Shown: piece by piece, positions 1 through 5,293 of the stretch
Position numbering within the stretch: position 1 is the first letter of the stretch
Layout: every line of letters begins with the position of its first letter
Assembly (NCBI GenBank): GCA_027486155.1
Contig: JAIXPR010000112.1
Coordinates: 1 to 5,605 of the forward strand
Direction of reading: 5' to 3'
Source of the DNA: Pseudomonadota bacterium
Lineage (GTDB): Bacteria > Bdellovibrionota_C > UBA2361 > OMII01
DNA length: 5,605 nucleotides
The notes under the pieces: model-generated
What the model saw: the letters and a program-made list of their open reading frames with translations, nothing else
Databases searched by the model: none
What the model was told of the DNA's origin: nothing
Program-made: the position numbers and the translations under genes

Positions 1-10
1 CCACCGATAA

Positions 11-40
11 GGTACGGCCCGCCAGGAGTCGGGCCCTACC
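11..40 (-). other. Second hairpin downstream of lon
   Basis: 11-20 pairs with 31-40 in a 10-bp stem with one mismatch (15 against 36) and a 10-nt loop. On the minus strand it lies past the lon terminator and has no T-run after it. Its minus-strand 5' arm GGTAGGGCCC repeats the sequence at 100-109, and GACTCC follows in both copies, so this looks like a diverged duplicate of the lon terminator arm. It could be a back-up terminator, or the end of a gene on either strand beyond the window. The strand given is the lon direction and is not certain. Confidence 0.4.
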
Positions 41-56
41 GGCATTCCGAACCGCA

Positions 57-105
57 CCAAAGAGAAGGGCCCCGGGAACTCCCGTTAAAGGAGTCCCCAG
101 GGCCC
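57..105 (-). terminator. Rho-independent-like terminator of lon
   Basis: A 16-bp stem pairs 90-105 with 67-82 around a 7-nt loop (83-89), starting 23 nt after the lon stop codon. Read as minus-strand RNA, the two imperfect positions are both G-U wobbles, so the stem is unbroken. As plus-strand RNA they would be C-A and A-C mismatches. The stem is followed on the minus strand by TTCTCTTTG, a U-rich but imperfect tail (57-66). The strand-specific pairing supports a role at the end of the lon transcript. Confidence 0.75.
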
Positions 106-128
106 TACCCTTTCAGGAATCGAGCTTT

Positions 129-2591
129 TTAGTGAGCTACGATGCTCGGGCTCTGACCCTTCTCATCGCGCTGCTCGCGGTCACCCTGCTCATCCTTCTT
201 CTTCTCGTCAGCGAAGAGAAGTTCATGACGAGCGGCGTTTGCCGCGAGGAGAGCCGCGAAGTCATCCGGCTTACGGCAACGAAGCGCCTCGTAGAGCACC
301 TCATCAACGTGAGACACCGGGATGAGCTCAAGCTCGTTACGAACGGTCGCTGGGATCTCCTCAATATCGTTCTCGTTCTCCTTCGGGAAGAGTACGCGAC
401 GAATGCCACCGCGGTGCGCCGCGAGAGCCTTCTCCTTAAGTCCTCCGATCGGAAGAACGTTACCACGAAGGGTAATCTCTCCGGTCATCGCGATGTGCTT
501 ATCGATCGGAATACCCGTAAGTGCCGATACGATCGAGGTAGCCATCGTAATACCAGCGGATGGTCCATCCTTCGGGATCGCTCCCTCAGGAACGTGCACG
601 TGGATATCTACCTTATCGTAGAAGTACCGTGGCAACCCGAAGACCGACGCGCGTGAACGAACATAGCTGAGAGCAGCTCTCGCTGACTCCTGCATCACAT
701 CGCCAAGCTTACCGGTGATCTGAAGACGTCCACGTCCGGGTAGGACCGTCGTCTCGATAACGAGAAGCTCACCGCCCTTATCGGTCCACGCCAATCCGGT
801 TGAGAGTCCAACCTGATCGAGGTCCTCTGACTTTCCGTATCGAAACTTTGGTTGCCCAAGGAACTTCGGAAGGTTCTGCGCGTTGATCTCAACTACAGCG
901 TCCATTCCGCGCTCAACAACCTCAATCGCCGCCTTACGAGCGAGCGTGGCGATCATTCGCTCAAGGTTACGAACTCCAGCCTCGCGGGTGTAGCGATTGA
1001 TGATGTCGGAATATACCTGATCATCAACCTTCACATTTGAGAGGGTGAGTCCGTTTTCGCCAAGCTGCTTCTCAAGAAGATACTTCTTACAGATAGCGAT
1101 CTTCTCAAGCTCGGTGTATCCCGAGAGGCGGATGATCTCCATACGATCCATCAACGGCTGAGGGATCGTGTGAAGCGAGTTCGCGGTCGTAATGAACATT
1201 ACCTTCGAGAGGTCGTAATCGGCGTCGAGGTAGTGGTCATTGAACGAGTCGTTCTGCTCAGGATCGAGGACCTCAAGGAGAGCCGATGAAGGATCTCCTC
1301 GGAAGTCGGTCGACATCTTGTCGATCTCATCGAGCAGGAACACTGGATTGCTCGTGCCCGCCTTCTTCAGCGACTGAATGACCTTACCAGGAAGAGCTCC
1401 GATATAGGTTCGTCGGTGACCACGGATCTCAGCCTCATCACGAACGCCTCCAAGGGCGGCGCGCACAAACTTACGTCCGGTCGACTTCGCGATAGACTTA
1501 CCGAGAGAGGTCTTACCAACTCCTGGAGGTCCTACGAGGCACAAGATGGGTCCACGAATTTTGCCAACGAGTTTCTGAACGGCGAGATACTCAAGAATTC
1601 GCTCCTTAACCTTCTCAAGACCGTAGTGATCCTCATCGAGAACCTCACGAGCCTTCTCCATGTCGATTTCCTCCTTCGAGGTTTCGTTCCATGGAAGCGA
1701 GAGCATCCAGTCAACGTAGTTACGAACAACCGTAGCCTCCGCCGACATCGGCGACATCATCTTGAGCTTGCGAATCTCTTTCTCGGTCTTCTCGCGAGCC
1801 TCTTCAGGCATGTCTTTAGCTTTGAACTTATCCTCAAGCTCTTGAATCTCGTTTCGGAAGTCATCCTTCTCACCAAGCTCTTTCTGGATCGCTCGCATCT
1901 GCTCGTTGAGGTAGTACTCCTTTTGCGTCTTCTCCATCTGCTTCTTAACGCGACTTCGAATACGCTTCTCAACTTGAAGGATCTCGATCTCAGACTTCAT
2001 GTGTCCAAGGATCTTCTCAAGTCGCTCTTGCGGCTCGATGCACTCAAGAATCTCCTGCTTGTCCTCAAGCTTGATATTGAGCTGCACCACGATGGCGTCG
2101 GCGAGACGGGACGGATCCTCGATCGCGTTCACCTGCATGATCGTCTCTGGGTTGACCTTTTTTCCGAGCTTCACGTAGTTCTCGAAGGTGACGTTAACCG
2201 AGCGCATAAGCGCTTTAAGCTCCGTCGACACCTCGGTCGACATCGGTATCTCTTCGACATCGACGAGCATAAAGTCATCCTCTCGCACGAACTTTTTGAT
2301 TCGAGCGCGAGCCTTACCCTCAACGAGAACTTTGATAGGTCCATCAGCGAGGCGGATGAGCTGAACGACTTCGCCAAGCGTTCCGATATTGTAAATGTCC
2401 TTAGGTCCTGGATTGCTTGTGCGCGCGTCCTTTTGCGCGGCGAGGAGGATATACTTGCCCTCTCTCTGAGACTCTTCGATTGCGCGCACACTCTTTTCAC
2501 GACCCACGAAGAGCGGAACTACCTGCTGTGGGAACACAACAAGCTCGCGGAGCGGAAGAAGCGGGATTGGATTATTAAGTGGTGATTTCAT
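129..2591 (-). CDS. lon: ATP-dependent Lon protease (LonA type, S16 family)
   Basis: Lon is a cytoplasmic hexameric AAA+ protease that unfolds and degrades damaged proteins and short-lived regulators. The 820-residue product has the full LonA layout: N-terminal substrate-binding domain (about 8-200), a charged coiled-coil segment (about 205-280), an AAA+ module (about 310-560) and a protease domain (about 590-780). Visible motifs are Walker A GPPGVGKT (K360), Walker B LLDEID (D421/E422), a sensor-1-like TTAN (N471), a sensor-2-like GVRNLER (R541), and the Ser-Lys dyad: S678 in DGPSAG and K721 in GGLKEKA, with the usual 43-residue spacing. The last 30 or so residues form a Lys/Glu/Asp-rich tail, making the protein longer than the 784-residue E. 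coli enzyme. The ATG at 2591 is the only sensible start, because an in-frame TAG lies six codons upstream. The Shine-Dalgarno is weak (GAGA about 6 nt away). It is separated from clpX by a terminator, so it is probably transcribed alone. Confidence 0.98.
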   Translation of the reverse strand: MKSPLNNPIPLLPLRELVVFPQQVVPLFVGREKSVRAIEESQREGKYILLAAQKDARTSNPGPKDIYNIGTLGEVVQLIRLADGPIKVLVEGKARARIKKFVREDDFMLVDVEEIPMSTEVSTELKALMRSVNVTFENYVKLGKKVNPETIMQVNAIEDPSRLADAIVVQLNIKLEDKQEILECIEPQERLEKILGHMKSEIEILQVEKRIRSRVKKQMEKTQKEYYLNEQMRAIQKELGEKDDFRNEIQELEDKFKAKDMPEEAREKTEKEIRKLKMMSPMSAEATVVRNYVDWMLSLPWNETSKEEIDMEKAREVLDEDHYGLEKVKERILEYLAVQKLVGKIRGPILCLVGPPGVGKTSLGKSIAKSTGRKFVRAALGGVRDEAEIRGHRRTYIGALPGKVIQSLKKAGTSNPVFLLDEIDKMSTDFRGDPSSALLEVLDPEQNDSFNDHYLDADYDLSKVMFITTANSLHTIPQPLMDRMEIIRLSGYTELEKIAICKKYLLEKQLGENGLTLSNVKVDDQVYSDIINRYTREAGVRNLERMIATLARKAAIEVVERGMDAVVEINAQNLPKFLGQPKFRYGKSEDLDQVGLSTGLAWTDKGGELLVIETTVLPGRGRLQITGKLGDVMQESARAALSYVRSRASVFGLPRYFYDKVDIHVHVPEGAIPKDGPSAGITMATSIVSALTGIPIDKHIAMTGEITLRGNVLPIGGLKEKALAAHRGGIRRVLFPKENENDIEEIPATVRNELELIPVSHVDEVLYEALRCRKPDDFAALLAANAARHELLFADEKKKDEQGDREQRDEKGQSPSIVAH

Positions 2592-2619
2592 CGTTTTCTC
2601 AGATGCCTACTGGCTTTGG

Positions 2620-2636
2620 TTTTCCCCTCTCCCTCC
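2620..2636 (-). promoter_or_regulatory. Purine-rich Shine-Dalgarno-like tract far upstream of lon
   Basis: On the minus strand this reads GGAGGGAGAGGGGAAAA, a strong anti-16S match, but it ends about 28 nt before the lon ATG, too far for a normal ribosome binding site. The short inverted pair GCC-AGTA-GGC (2605-2614) lies between and could shorten the distance, though 3 bp is weak. It may be a ribosome standby site, or simply a purine-rich leader. Confidence 0.3.
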
Positions 2637-2673
2637 GATGGCTACCGGAATGGCCCGAGGGCTACCGGAATGG
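2634..2673. repeat. Two tandem 20-bp repeats upstream of lon
   Basis: Units 2634-2653 and 2654-2673 match at 18 of 20 positions, sharing GGCTACCGGAATGG exactly. They abut with no spacer and end 42 nt upstream of the lon ATG. Each holds CCGG, and the junction GCCCGAGGGC can form a small hairpin. They could be a protein-binding site in the lon promoter or leader, or a structural element in the 5' UTR. I recognise no known operator (no CIRCE-type and no sigma32-type sequence). Confidence 0.7.
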
Positions 2674-2858
2674 ATAGAGACAAACCCGTTGATTTAACTA
2701 CTAGTAACCTACAACACACGAATCAGCCTGGATCACAAACTGAGCCGCGTTCGGCGCATGACCAATGTCAGTTTTCGGAATTCCGCCGCCCTAACACTGG
2801 CCGACTCAACAGTCACATCCTGTTTGGAACGCCCTTTAACGGACGTAACCCCATAAGA

Positions 2859-2886
2859 TTGACTAGAGAATCTCTGCCCCTATGAT
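2859..2886 (+). promoter_or_regulatory. Candidate sigma70-like promoter pointing away from lon
   Basis: TTGACT (2859-2864) and TATGAT (2881-2886) each match the -35/-10 consensus at 5 of 6 positions, with a 16-nt spacer. The predicted transcription start is near 2893. It is the best promoter match I found in the gap and reads towards the clpX terminator, not towards any gene. The spacer contains a perfect dyad, AGAGA-A-TCTCT (2865-2875), which could be an operator. Confidence 0.5.
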
Positions 2887-2891
2887 CTAAG

Positions 2892-2920
2892 ATGCTAGTC
2901 GACGCCCAGGAAAATCACAA
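2892..2920 (-). promoter_or_regulatory. Weak candidate lon promoter
   Basis: On the minus strand, TTGTGA (2915-2920) and TAGCAT (2892-2897) each match the sigma70 consensus at 4 of 6 positions with a 17-nt spacer. It would give a lon leader of roughly 295 nt and lies inside the candidate plus-strand RNA. It is offered only because lon needs a promoter somewhere in 2592-3070 and I saw nothing better. A match this loose can arise by chance. Confidence 0.15.
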
Positions 2921-3105
2921 TAATGAAGCGGTAGTAGAAAGATTCTTTCTCTTCTTGAGGGCGCCAATTTGTCGACCCAACCTTGGGGCCTCCCACCGAG
3001 CGGAAAAACTGATGTCCGAGGGACTTCCGGCTATCCGCACACCACACTCATTCCTGCTTCAACGCACCCCTTAAAAAAACAAAACGGCTTTTTAAAAGCC
3101 GTTTT
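2893..3105 (+). ncRNA. Candidate structured small RNA between clpX and lon
   Basis: This is a hypothetical RNA gene, inferred from a promoter (2859-2886), a run of stems and a terminator-like hairpin. Domain 1: GTCGAC at 2898-2903 can pair with GTCGAC at 2971-2976, then GCCC 2904-2907 with GGGC 2959-2962 across an 8-nt bulge. It encloses AGAAAG-ATT-CTTTCT (2936-2950). Domain 2: CCCA-ACCT-TGGG (2976-2987), sharing base 2976 with domain 1. Domain 3: 2999-3005 pairs with 3025-3032 (one bulge), enclosing GTCC-GAG-GGAC (3014-3024). The end is the hairpin 3081-3105, or the T7 run at 3124-3130. It does not resemble tmRNA, RNase P RNA, SRP RNA or a tRNA, and I could not fold it into a 6S RNA. All stems also exist on the minus strand, so it could instead be part of a long lon leader. 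Confidence 0.35.
3071..3105 (-). terminator. Rho-independent terminator of clpX, probably bidirectional
   Basis: AAAACGGCTTTT (3081-3092) and AAAAGCCGTTTT (3094-3105) are perfect inverted copies around one base, giving a GC-cored stem. On the minus strand it is followed by GTTTTTTTAA (3080-3071), a classical U-tract, 64 nt past the clpX stop. On the plus strand the stem ends in TTTT. A T7 run follows at 3124-3130, so the structure could also stop transcripts coming from the left. Confidence 0.88.
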
Positions 3106-3132
3106 AACTCCCGAGGAGGCCTGTTTTTTTAA
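3071..3132. repeat. Nested inverted repeat framing the terminator
   Basis: TTAAAAAAAC at 3071-3080 and GTTTTTTTAA at 3123-3132 are perfect 10-nt inverted copies lying outside the terminator stem. A further small stem, CTCC-CGA-GGAG, lies at 3108-3118. Each DNA strand thus has an A-run before the hairpin and a T-run after it, the arrangement expected for a terminator working in both directions. Confidence 0.65.
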
Positions 3133-3168
3133 GATCTGGGTGCGGGGCGATTCGCCGTTTGGCGCAAC

Positions 3169-4428
3169 CTATGCCGACTCAGCGTGCTGATACACGATCA
3201 ACGGCTTCTCACCCTTCGTAACCGTATCCTCCGATACGATAACCTCTTTGATATCTGGCTCAGACGGAACTTCGTACATCACCTCAAGCATAATCGACTC
3301 AAGGATAGCTCGAAGTCCACGGGCGCCCGCCTTTCGCTCGATAGCCTGCTTCGCGACCGCGAGGAGCGCTCCCTCGGTGAAACGGAGCTGAACGTTCTCC
3401 ATCTCAAAGAGCTTCTTGTACTGCTTCGTGAGCGCGTTCTTAGGCTCTACCAATATCTTGATCAACGCTCCCTCATCGAGATCACTCAAGACCGCGATCA
3501 TCGGAAGACGTCCGATAAACTCAGGAATAAGTCCGAACTTGAGAAGATCCTCAGGTTGAACCTGCGCAAGAAGTGAGGCAGCCTCTTTCTCCTTCGATAT
3601 CTTCTGCGTTTTTACATGCGCGCCGAAACCGAGCTTCTTCTCTCCAACGCGACGACGAATAATGTCCTCGAGCCCAACGAAAGCTCCACCCACGATGAAG
3701 AGGATATTGCTCGTATCAACTTGCAAGAACTCTTGCTGAGGATGTTTTCTTCCGCCCTTAGGAGGAACGCTCGCCACCGTACCCTCAAGCATCTTCAAGA
3801 GAGCTTGCTGAACTCCCTCGCCTGAAACGTCACGGGTTATCGATGGATTCTCAGCCTTACGGGAGATCTTATCGATCTCATCGATATACACGATACCCCG
3901 CTGAGCTTTCTCAACGTCATAGTCGGCGTTCTGGAGGAGGTTGAGGATAATATTCTCAACGTCCTCTCCAACGTAACCCGCCTCTGTGAGGGTCGTCGCG
4001 TCGGTAATCGTGAAGGGAACCTGAAGGATGCGCGCGAGCGTCTGAGCTAGGAGGGTCTTACCAGTACCGGTTGGTCCGATCAGAAGGATGTTCGACTTCG
4101 CGATCTCAACCTCACTCTGCGAACCCTTAATCTCAAGTCGCTTATAGTGATTGTGAACCGCGACCGAAAGAGCTCTCTTAGCGAAGTCCTGGCCAACAAC
4201 GTATTGGTCAAGAAAGGTCTTAATGTCTTTGGGCTTCGGAACCTTCGACTGAGCGGGAAGAACGGTCTCCGTCTCTACCTCTTCAGCGATGATATCGTTG
4301 CAGAGGTCGATACACTCGTCGCAGATATACACTGAGGGGCCAGCGATGAGCTTACGAACCTCTTCCTGCGAACGACTGCAGAAAGAGCACACAAGGGTAT
4401 GTCGTCCTTTATCTCCCGACTTGCTCAT
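3169..4428 (-). CDS. clpX: ATP-dependent Clp protease ATP-binding subunit ClpX
   Basis: ClpX is a hexameric AAA+ unfoldase that recognises tagged or specific substrates and threads them into ClpP. The 419-residue product has the normal family length. It starts with the zinc-binding domain, C14-x2-C17-x18-C36-x2-C39, which handles dimerisation and adaptor or substrate binding. The AAA+ module follows: Walker A GPTGTGKT (118-125, K124), pore loop GYVG (151-154), Walker B YIDEID (D183/E184), RKH loop (227-229), arginine finger R307 in GRLP, and sensor-2 R370 in GARGLR. The ClpP-docking loop tripeptide is LGF (266-268), an accepted variant of IGF, so pairing with the neighbouring ClpP is expected. 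The ATG at 4428 follows a strong ribosome binding site, 19 nt after the clpP stop, so the two are co-transcribed. A terminator lies just downstream. Confidence 0.98.
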   Translation of the reverse strand: MSKSGDKGRHTLVCSFCSRSQEEVRKLIAGPSVYICDECIDLCNDIIAEEVETETVLPAQSKVPKPKDIKTFLDQYVVGQDFAKRALSVAVHNHYKRLEIKGSQSEVEIAKSNILLIGPTGTGKTLLAQTLARILQVPFTITDATTLTEAGYVGEDVENIILNLLQNADYDVEKAQRGIVYIDEIDKISRKAENPSITRDVSGEGVQQALLKMLEGTVASVPPKGGRKHPQQEFLQVDTSNILFIVGGAFVGLEDIIRRRVGEKKLGFGAHVKTQKISKEKEAASLLAQVQPEDLLKFGLIPEFIGRLPMIAVLSDLDEGALIKILVEPKNALTKQYKKLFEMENVQLRFTEGALLAVAKQAIERKAGARGLRAILESIMLEVMYEVPSEPDIKEVIVSEDTVTKGEKPLIVYQHAESA

Positions 4429-4440
4429 CCTTCCCTCCCC
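4429..4440 (-). promoter_or_regulatory. Strong ribosome binding site of clpX
   Basis: The minus strand reads GGGGAGGGAAGG immediately before the ATG, with GGAGG placed about 5 nt from the start codon. It fills most of the 19-nt clpP-clpX gap, supports this start, and leaves no room for a separate promoter or terminator between the two genes. Confidence 0.75.
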
Positions 4441-4447
4441 TTACAGA

Positions 4448-5050
4448 CTAGTCCTTCTTTACCTCAACGACGCGACGCTCAAACACATCATCGATAAGTC
4501 CGTACTCCTTGGCCTGCATCGAGGTCATGAAGAAGTCACGATCGCTATCTTCCGAGACCTGCTTCACGGGCTTGCCGCAGTGGCGCGCAAGGAGCTCGGT
4601 AAGTTCCTGCTTAATTCGCAACATCTCCTTCGCGTGAATCTCAACGTCAGAGGCTTGGCCACTGAAGCCACCAAGAGGCTGATGGATCATAATGCGTGAA
4701 TGAGGAAGAGCCGCGCGCTTACCCTTAGCTCCGCCAGCGAGAAGAACAGCGCCCATGCTCGCGGCCTGTCCTACACACACCGTACACACATCGGGGCGGA
4801 TGTACTGCATCGTGTCATAGATCGCCATGCCGGCTGTGACGACACCACCTGGGCTATTGATATAAAGGAAGATATCCTTCTCTGGGTCTTCGCTCTCAAG
4901 GAAGAGGAGCTGCGCGATAATGAGGTTCGCGACCATATCGTTGACCTCGGTGCCAAGGAAGATGATTCGCTCTTTGAGGAGGCGGCTATAAATATCGTAC
5001 GAGCGCTCGCCTCGTCCTGTCTGCTCGATTACAAATGGAAGATACGCCAT
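4448..5050 (-). CDS. clpP: ATP-dependent Clp protease proteolytic subunit ClpP
   Basis: ClpP is the serine peptidase of the Clp machine. It forms a barrel of two heptameric rings that degrades chains fed in by ClpX. From the ATG at 5050 the product has 200 residues and begins MAYLPFVIEQTGRGERSYDI, the usual mature ClpP start. The catalytic triad is complete: S98 in GQAASMGA, H123 in MIHQPLGG, and D172 in the DSDRD segment, at the canonical spacing. The oligomerisation and handle region (YINSPGG, GQASDVEIHAKE) is intact. The frame stays open to a GTG at 5110, which would add 20 Ser/Lys/Pro-rich residues. I prefer the ATG because the family N-terminus begins there, AAGGG lies 9 nt upstream (5060-5064), and a hairpin covers the GTG. 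A cleaved propeptide like that of E. coli ClpP cannot be excluded. Confidence 0.97.
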   Translation of the reverse strand: MAYLPFVIEQTGRGERSYDIYSRLLKERIIFLGTEVNDMVANLIIAQLLFLESEDPEKDIFLYINSPGGVVTAGMAIYDTMQYIRPDVCTVCVGQAASMGAVLLAGGAKGKRAALPHSRIMIHQPLGGFSGQASDVEIHAKEMLRIKQELTELLARHCGKPVKQVSEDSDRDFFMTSMQAKEYGLIDDVFERRVVEVKKD

Positions 5051-5104
5051 GGAAGAAAACCCTTGAGATTGCGGCTTACTAGACGATGGGAACTTAGCAC
5101 GGGG

Positions 5105-5132
5105 CGACACCGGTAAAAAGACCTAAGTGTCG
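5105..5132 (-). other. Hairpin in the probable clpP leader
   Basis: CGACAC (5105-5110) pairs with GTGTCG (5127-5132), and GGT (5112-5114) with ACC (5121-5123), leaving a small asymmetric internal loop and a 6-nt loop at 5115-5120. An outer partial repeat, ACTTAG (5092-5097) and CTAAGT (5123-5128), offers an alternative pairing. The hairpin includes the alternative GTG start codon of clpP (5108-5110), so if formed in the RNA it would hinder initiation there. Confidence 0.4.
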
Positions 5133-5225
5133 TCACGAGCGGCAAAAAGCACCCCTCAATCAATTCTACTCCTCGAAGCAATCGCGCTTACGAAGAGGGT
5201 TATACACGATGACTCGGGGAGCGTA

Positions 5226-5238
5226 GCGCGAAACGCGC
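5226..5238. other. GC-rich hairpin in the tig-clpP gap
   Basis: GCGCG (5226-5230) and CGCGC (5234-5238) are perfect inverted copies around AAA. No T-run follows on either strand, so it is not a complete terminator. It may be a transcript-stability or processing element. The rest of this 243-nt gap shows no gene and no convincing promoter. Confidence 0.35.
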
Positions 5239-5258
5239 GAAAACGAGAGCTTATCTGA

Positions 5259-5284
5259 AGGCTGACGGCTGATGCCGCCAGCCT
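5259..5284 (-). other. Strong hairpin in the tig 3' UTR
   Basis: AGGCTG (5259-5264) pairs with CAGCCT (5279-5284) and CGGC (5266-5269) with GCCG (5274-5277) around a 4-nt loop. The position between the two blocks is A against C on the plus strand but a G-U wobble in minus-strand RNA, giving an unbroken 11-bp stem only in the tig transcript. It starts 9 nt after the tig stop. There is no immediate U-tract (TCAGATAAGC follows), so it is more likely a stabilising, processing or attenuating structure than a full terminator. Confidence 0.6.
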
Positions 5285-5293
5285 CGCCGGGAA

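Noticed and set aside
132..656. A 174-codon plus-strand open frame opposite the 3' end of lon, and similar frames opposite clpX and clpP (for example 3184-3576, 4289-4699, 4700-5116)
   Set aside because: All are shadows of well-identified genes, with low-complexity products and no family resemblance.
1416..2585. A 389-codon open frame on the plus strand, opposite the 5' half of lon
   Set aside because: It lies wholly opposite a gene with complete catalytic motifs. Its Leu/Arg/His-rich product has no recognisable domain and is what antisense reading of Glu/Lys-rich codons gives.
2776..2785. Palindrome CGGAATTCCG, and nearby small dyads at 2744-2755 and 2759-2770
   Set aside because: These are short, isolated and not linked to a promoter, so they cannot be told from chance.
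2849..2854. CCCCAT on the plus strand as a heat-shock sigma32 -10 element
   Set aside because: No CTTGAA-like -35 element lies at a suitable distance, and it points away from lon.
2616..2885. An 89-codon plus-strand open frame in the clpX-lon gap
   Set aside because: It has no recognisable domain and no Shine-Dalgarno, runs through the tandem repeats, and ends in the -10 box of the better-supported promoter. It is probably chance.
2892..3074. A 60-codon plus-strand open frame starting at the predicted transcription start
   Set aside because: It would need leaderless translation, its product resembles nothing, and the same bases are better explained by RNA stems. A short peptide cannot be fully excluded.
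2893..3080. 6S RNA, tmRNA, RNase P RNA or SRP RNA in the clpX-lon gap
   Set aside because: The length would suit 6S RNA, but the 5' and 3' ends do not pair into a closing stem. The conserved sequence signatures of the other families are missing.
2969..3190. A 73-codon plus-strand open frame running through the terminator into the clpX end
   Set aside because: It crosses the terminator hairpin and overlaps the end of clpX antisense, with no supporting motif.
5092..5100. TTAGCAC resembling half of a CIRCE heat-shock operator
   Set aside because: The matching half-site GAGTGCTAA at 9-nt spacing is absent.
5199..5204. TATAAC on the minus strand as a -10 box for clpP
   Set aside because: At spacings of 17-18 nt the upstream hexamer matches the -35 consensus at only about 2 of 6 positions.
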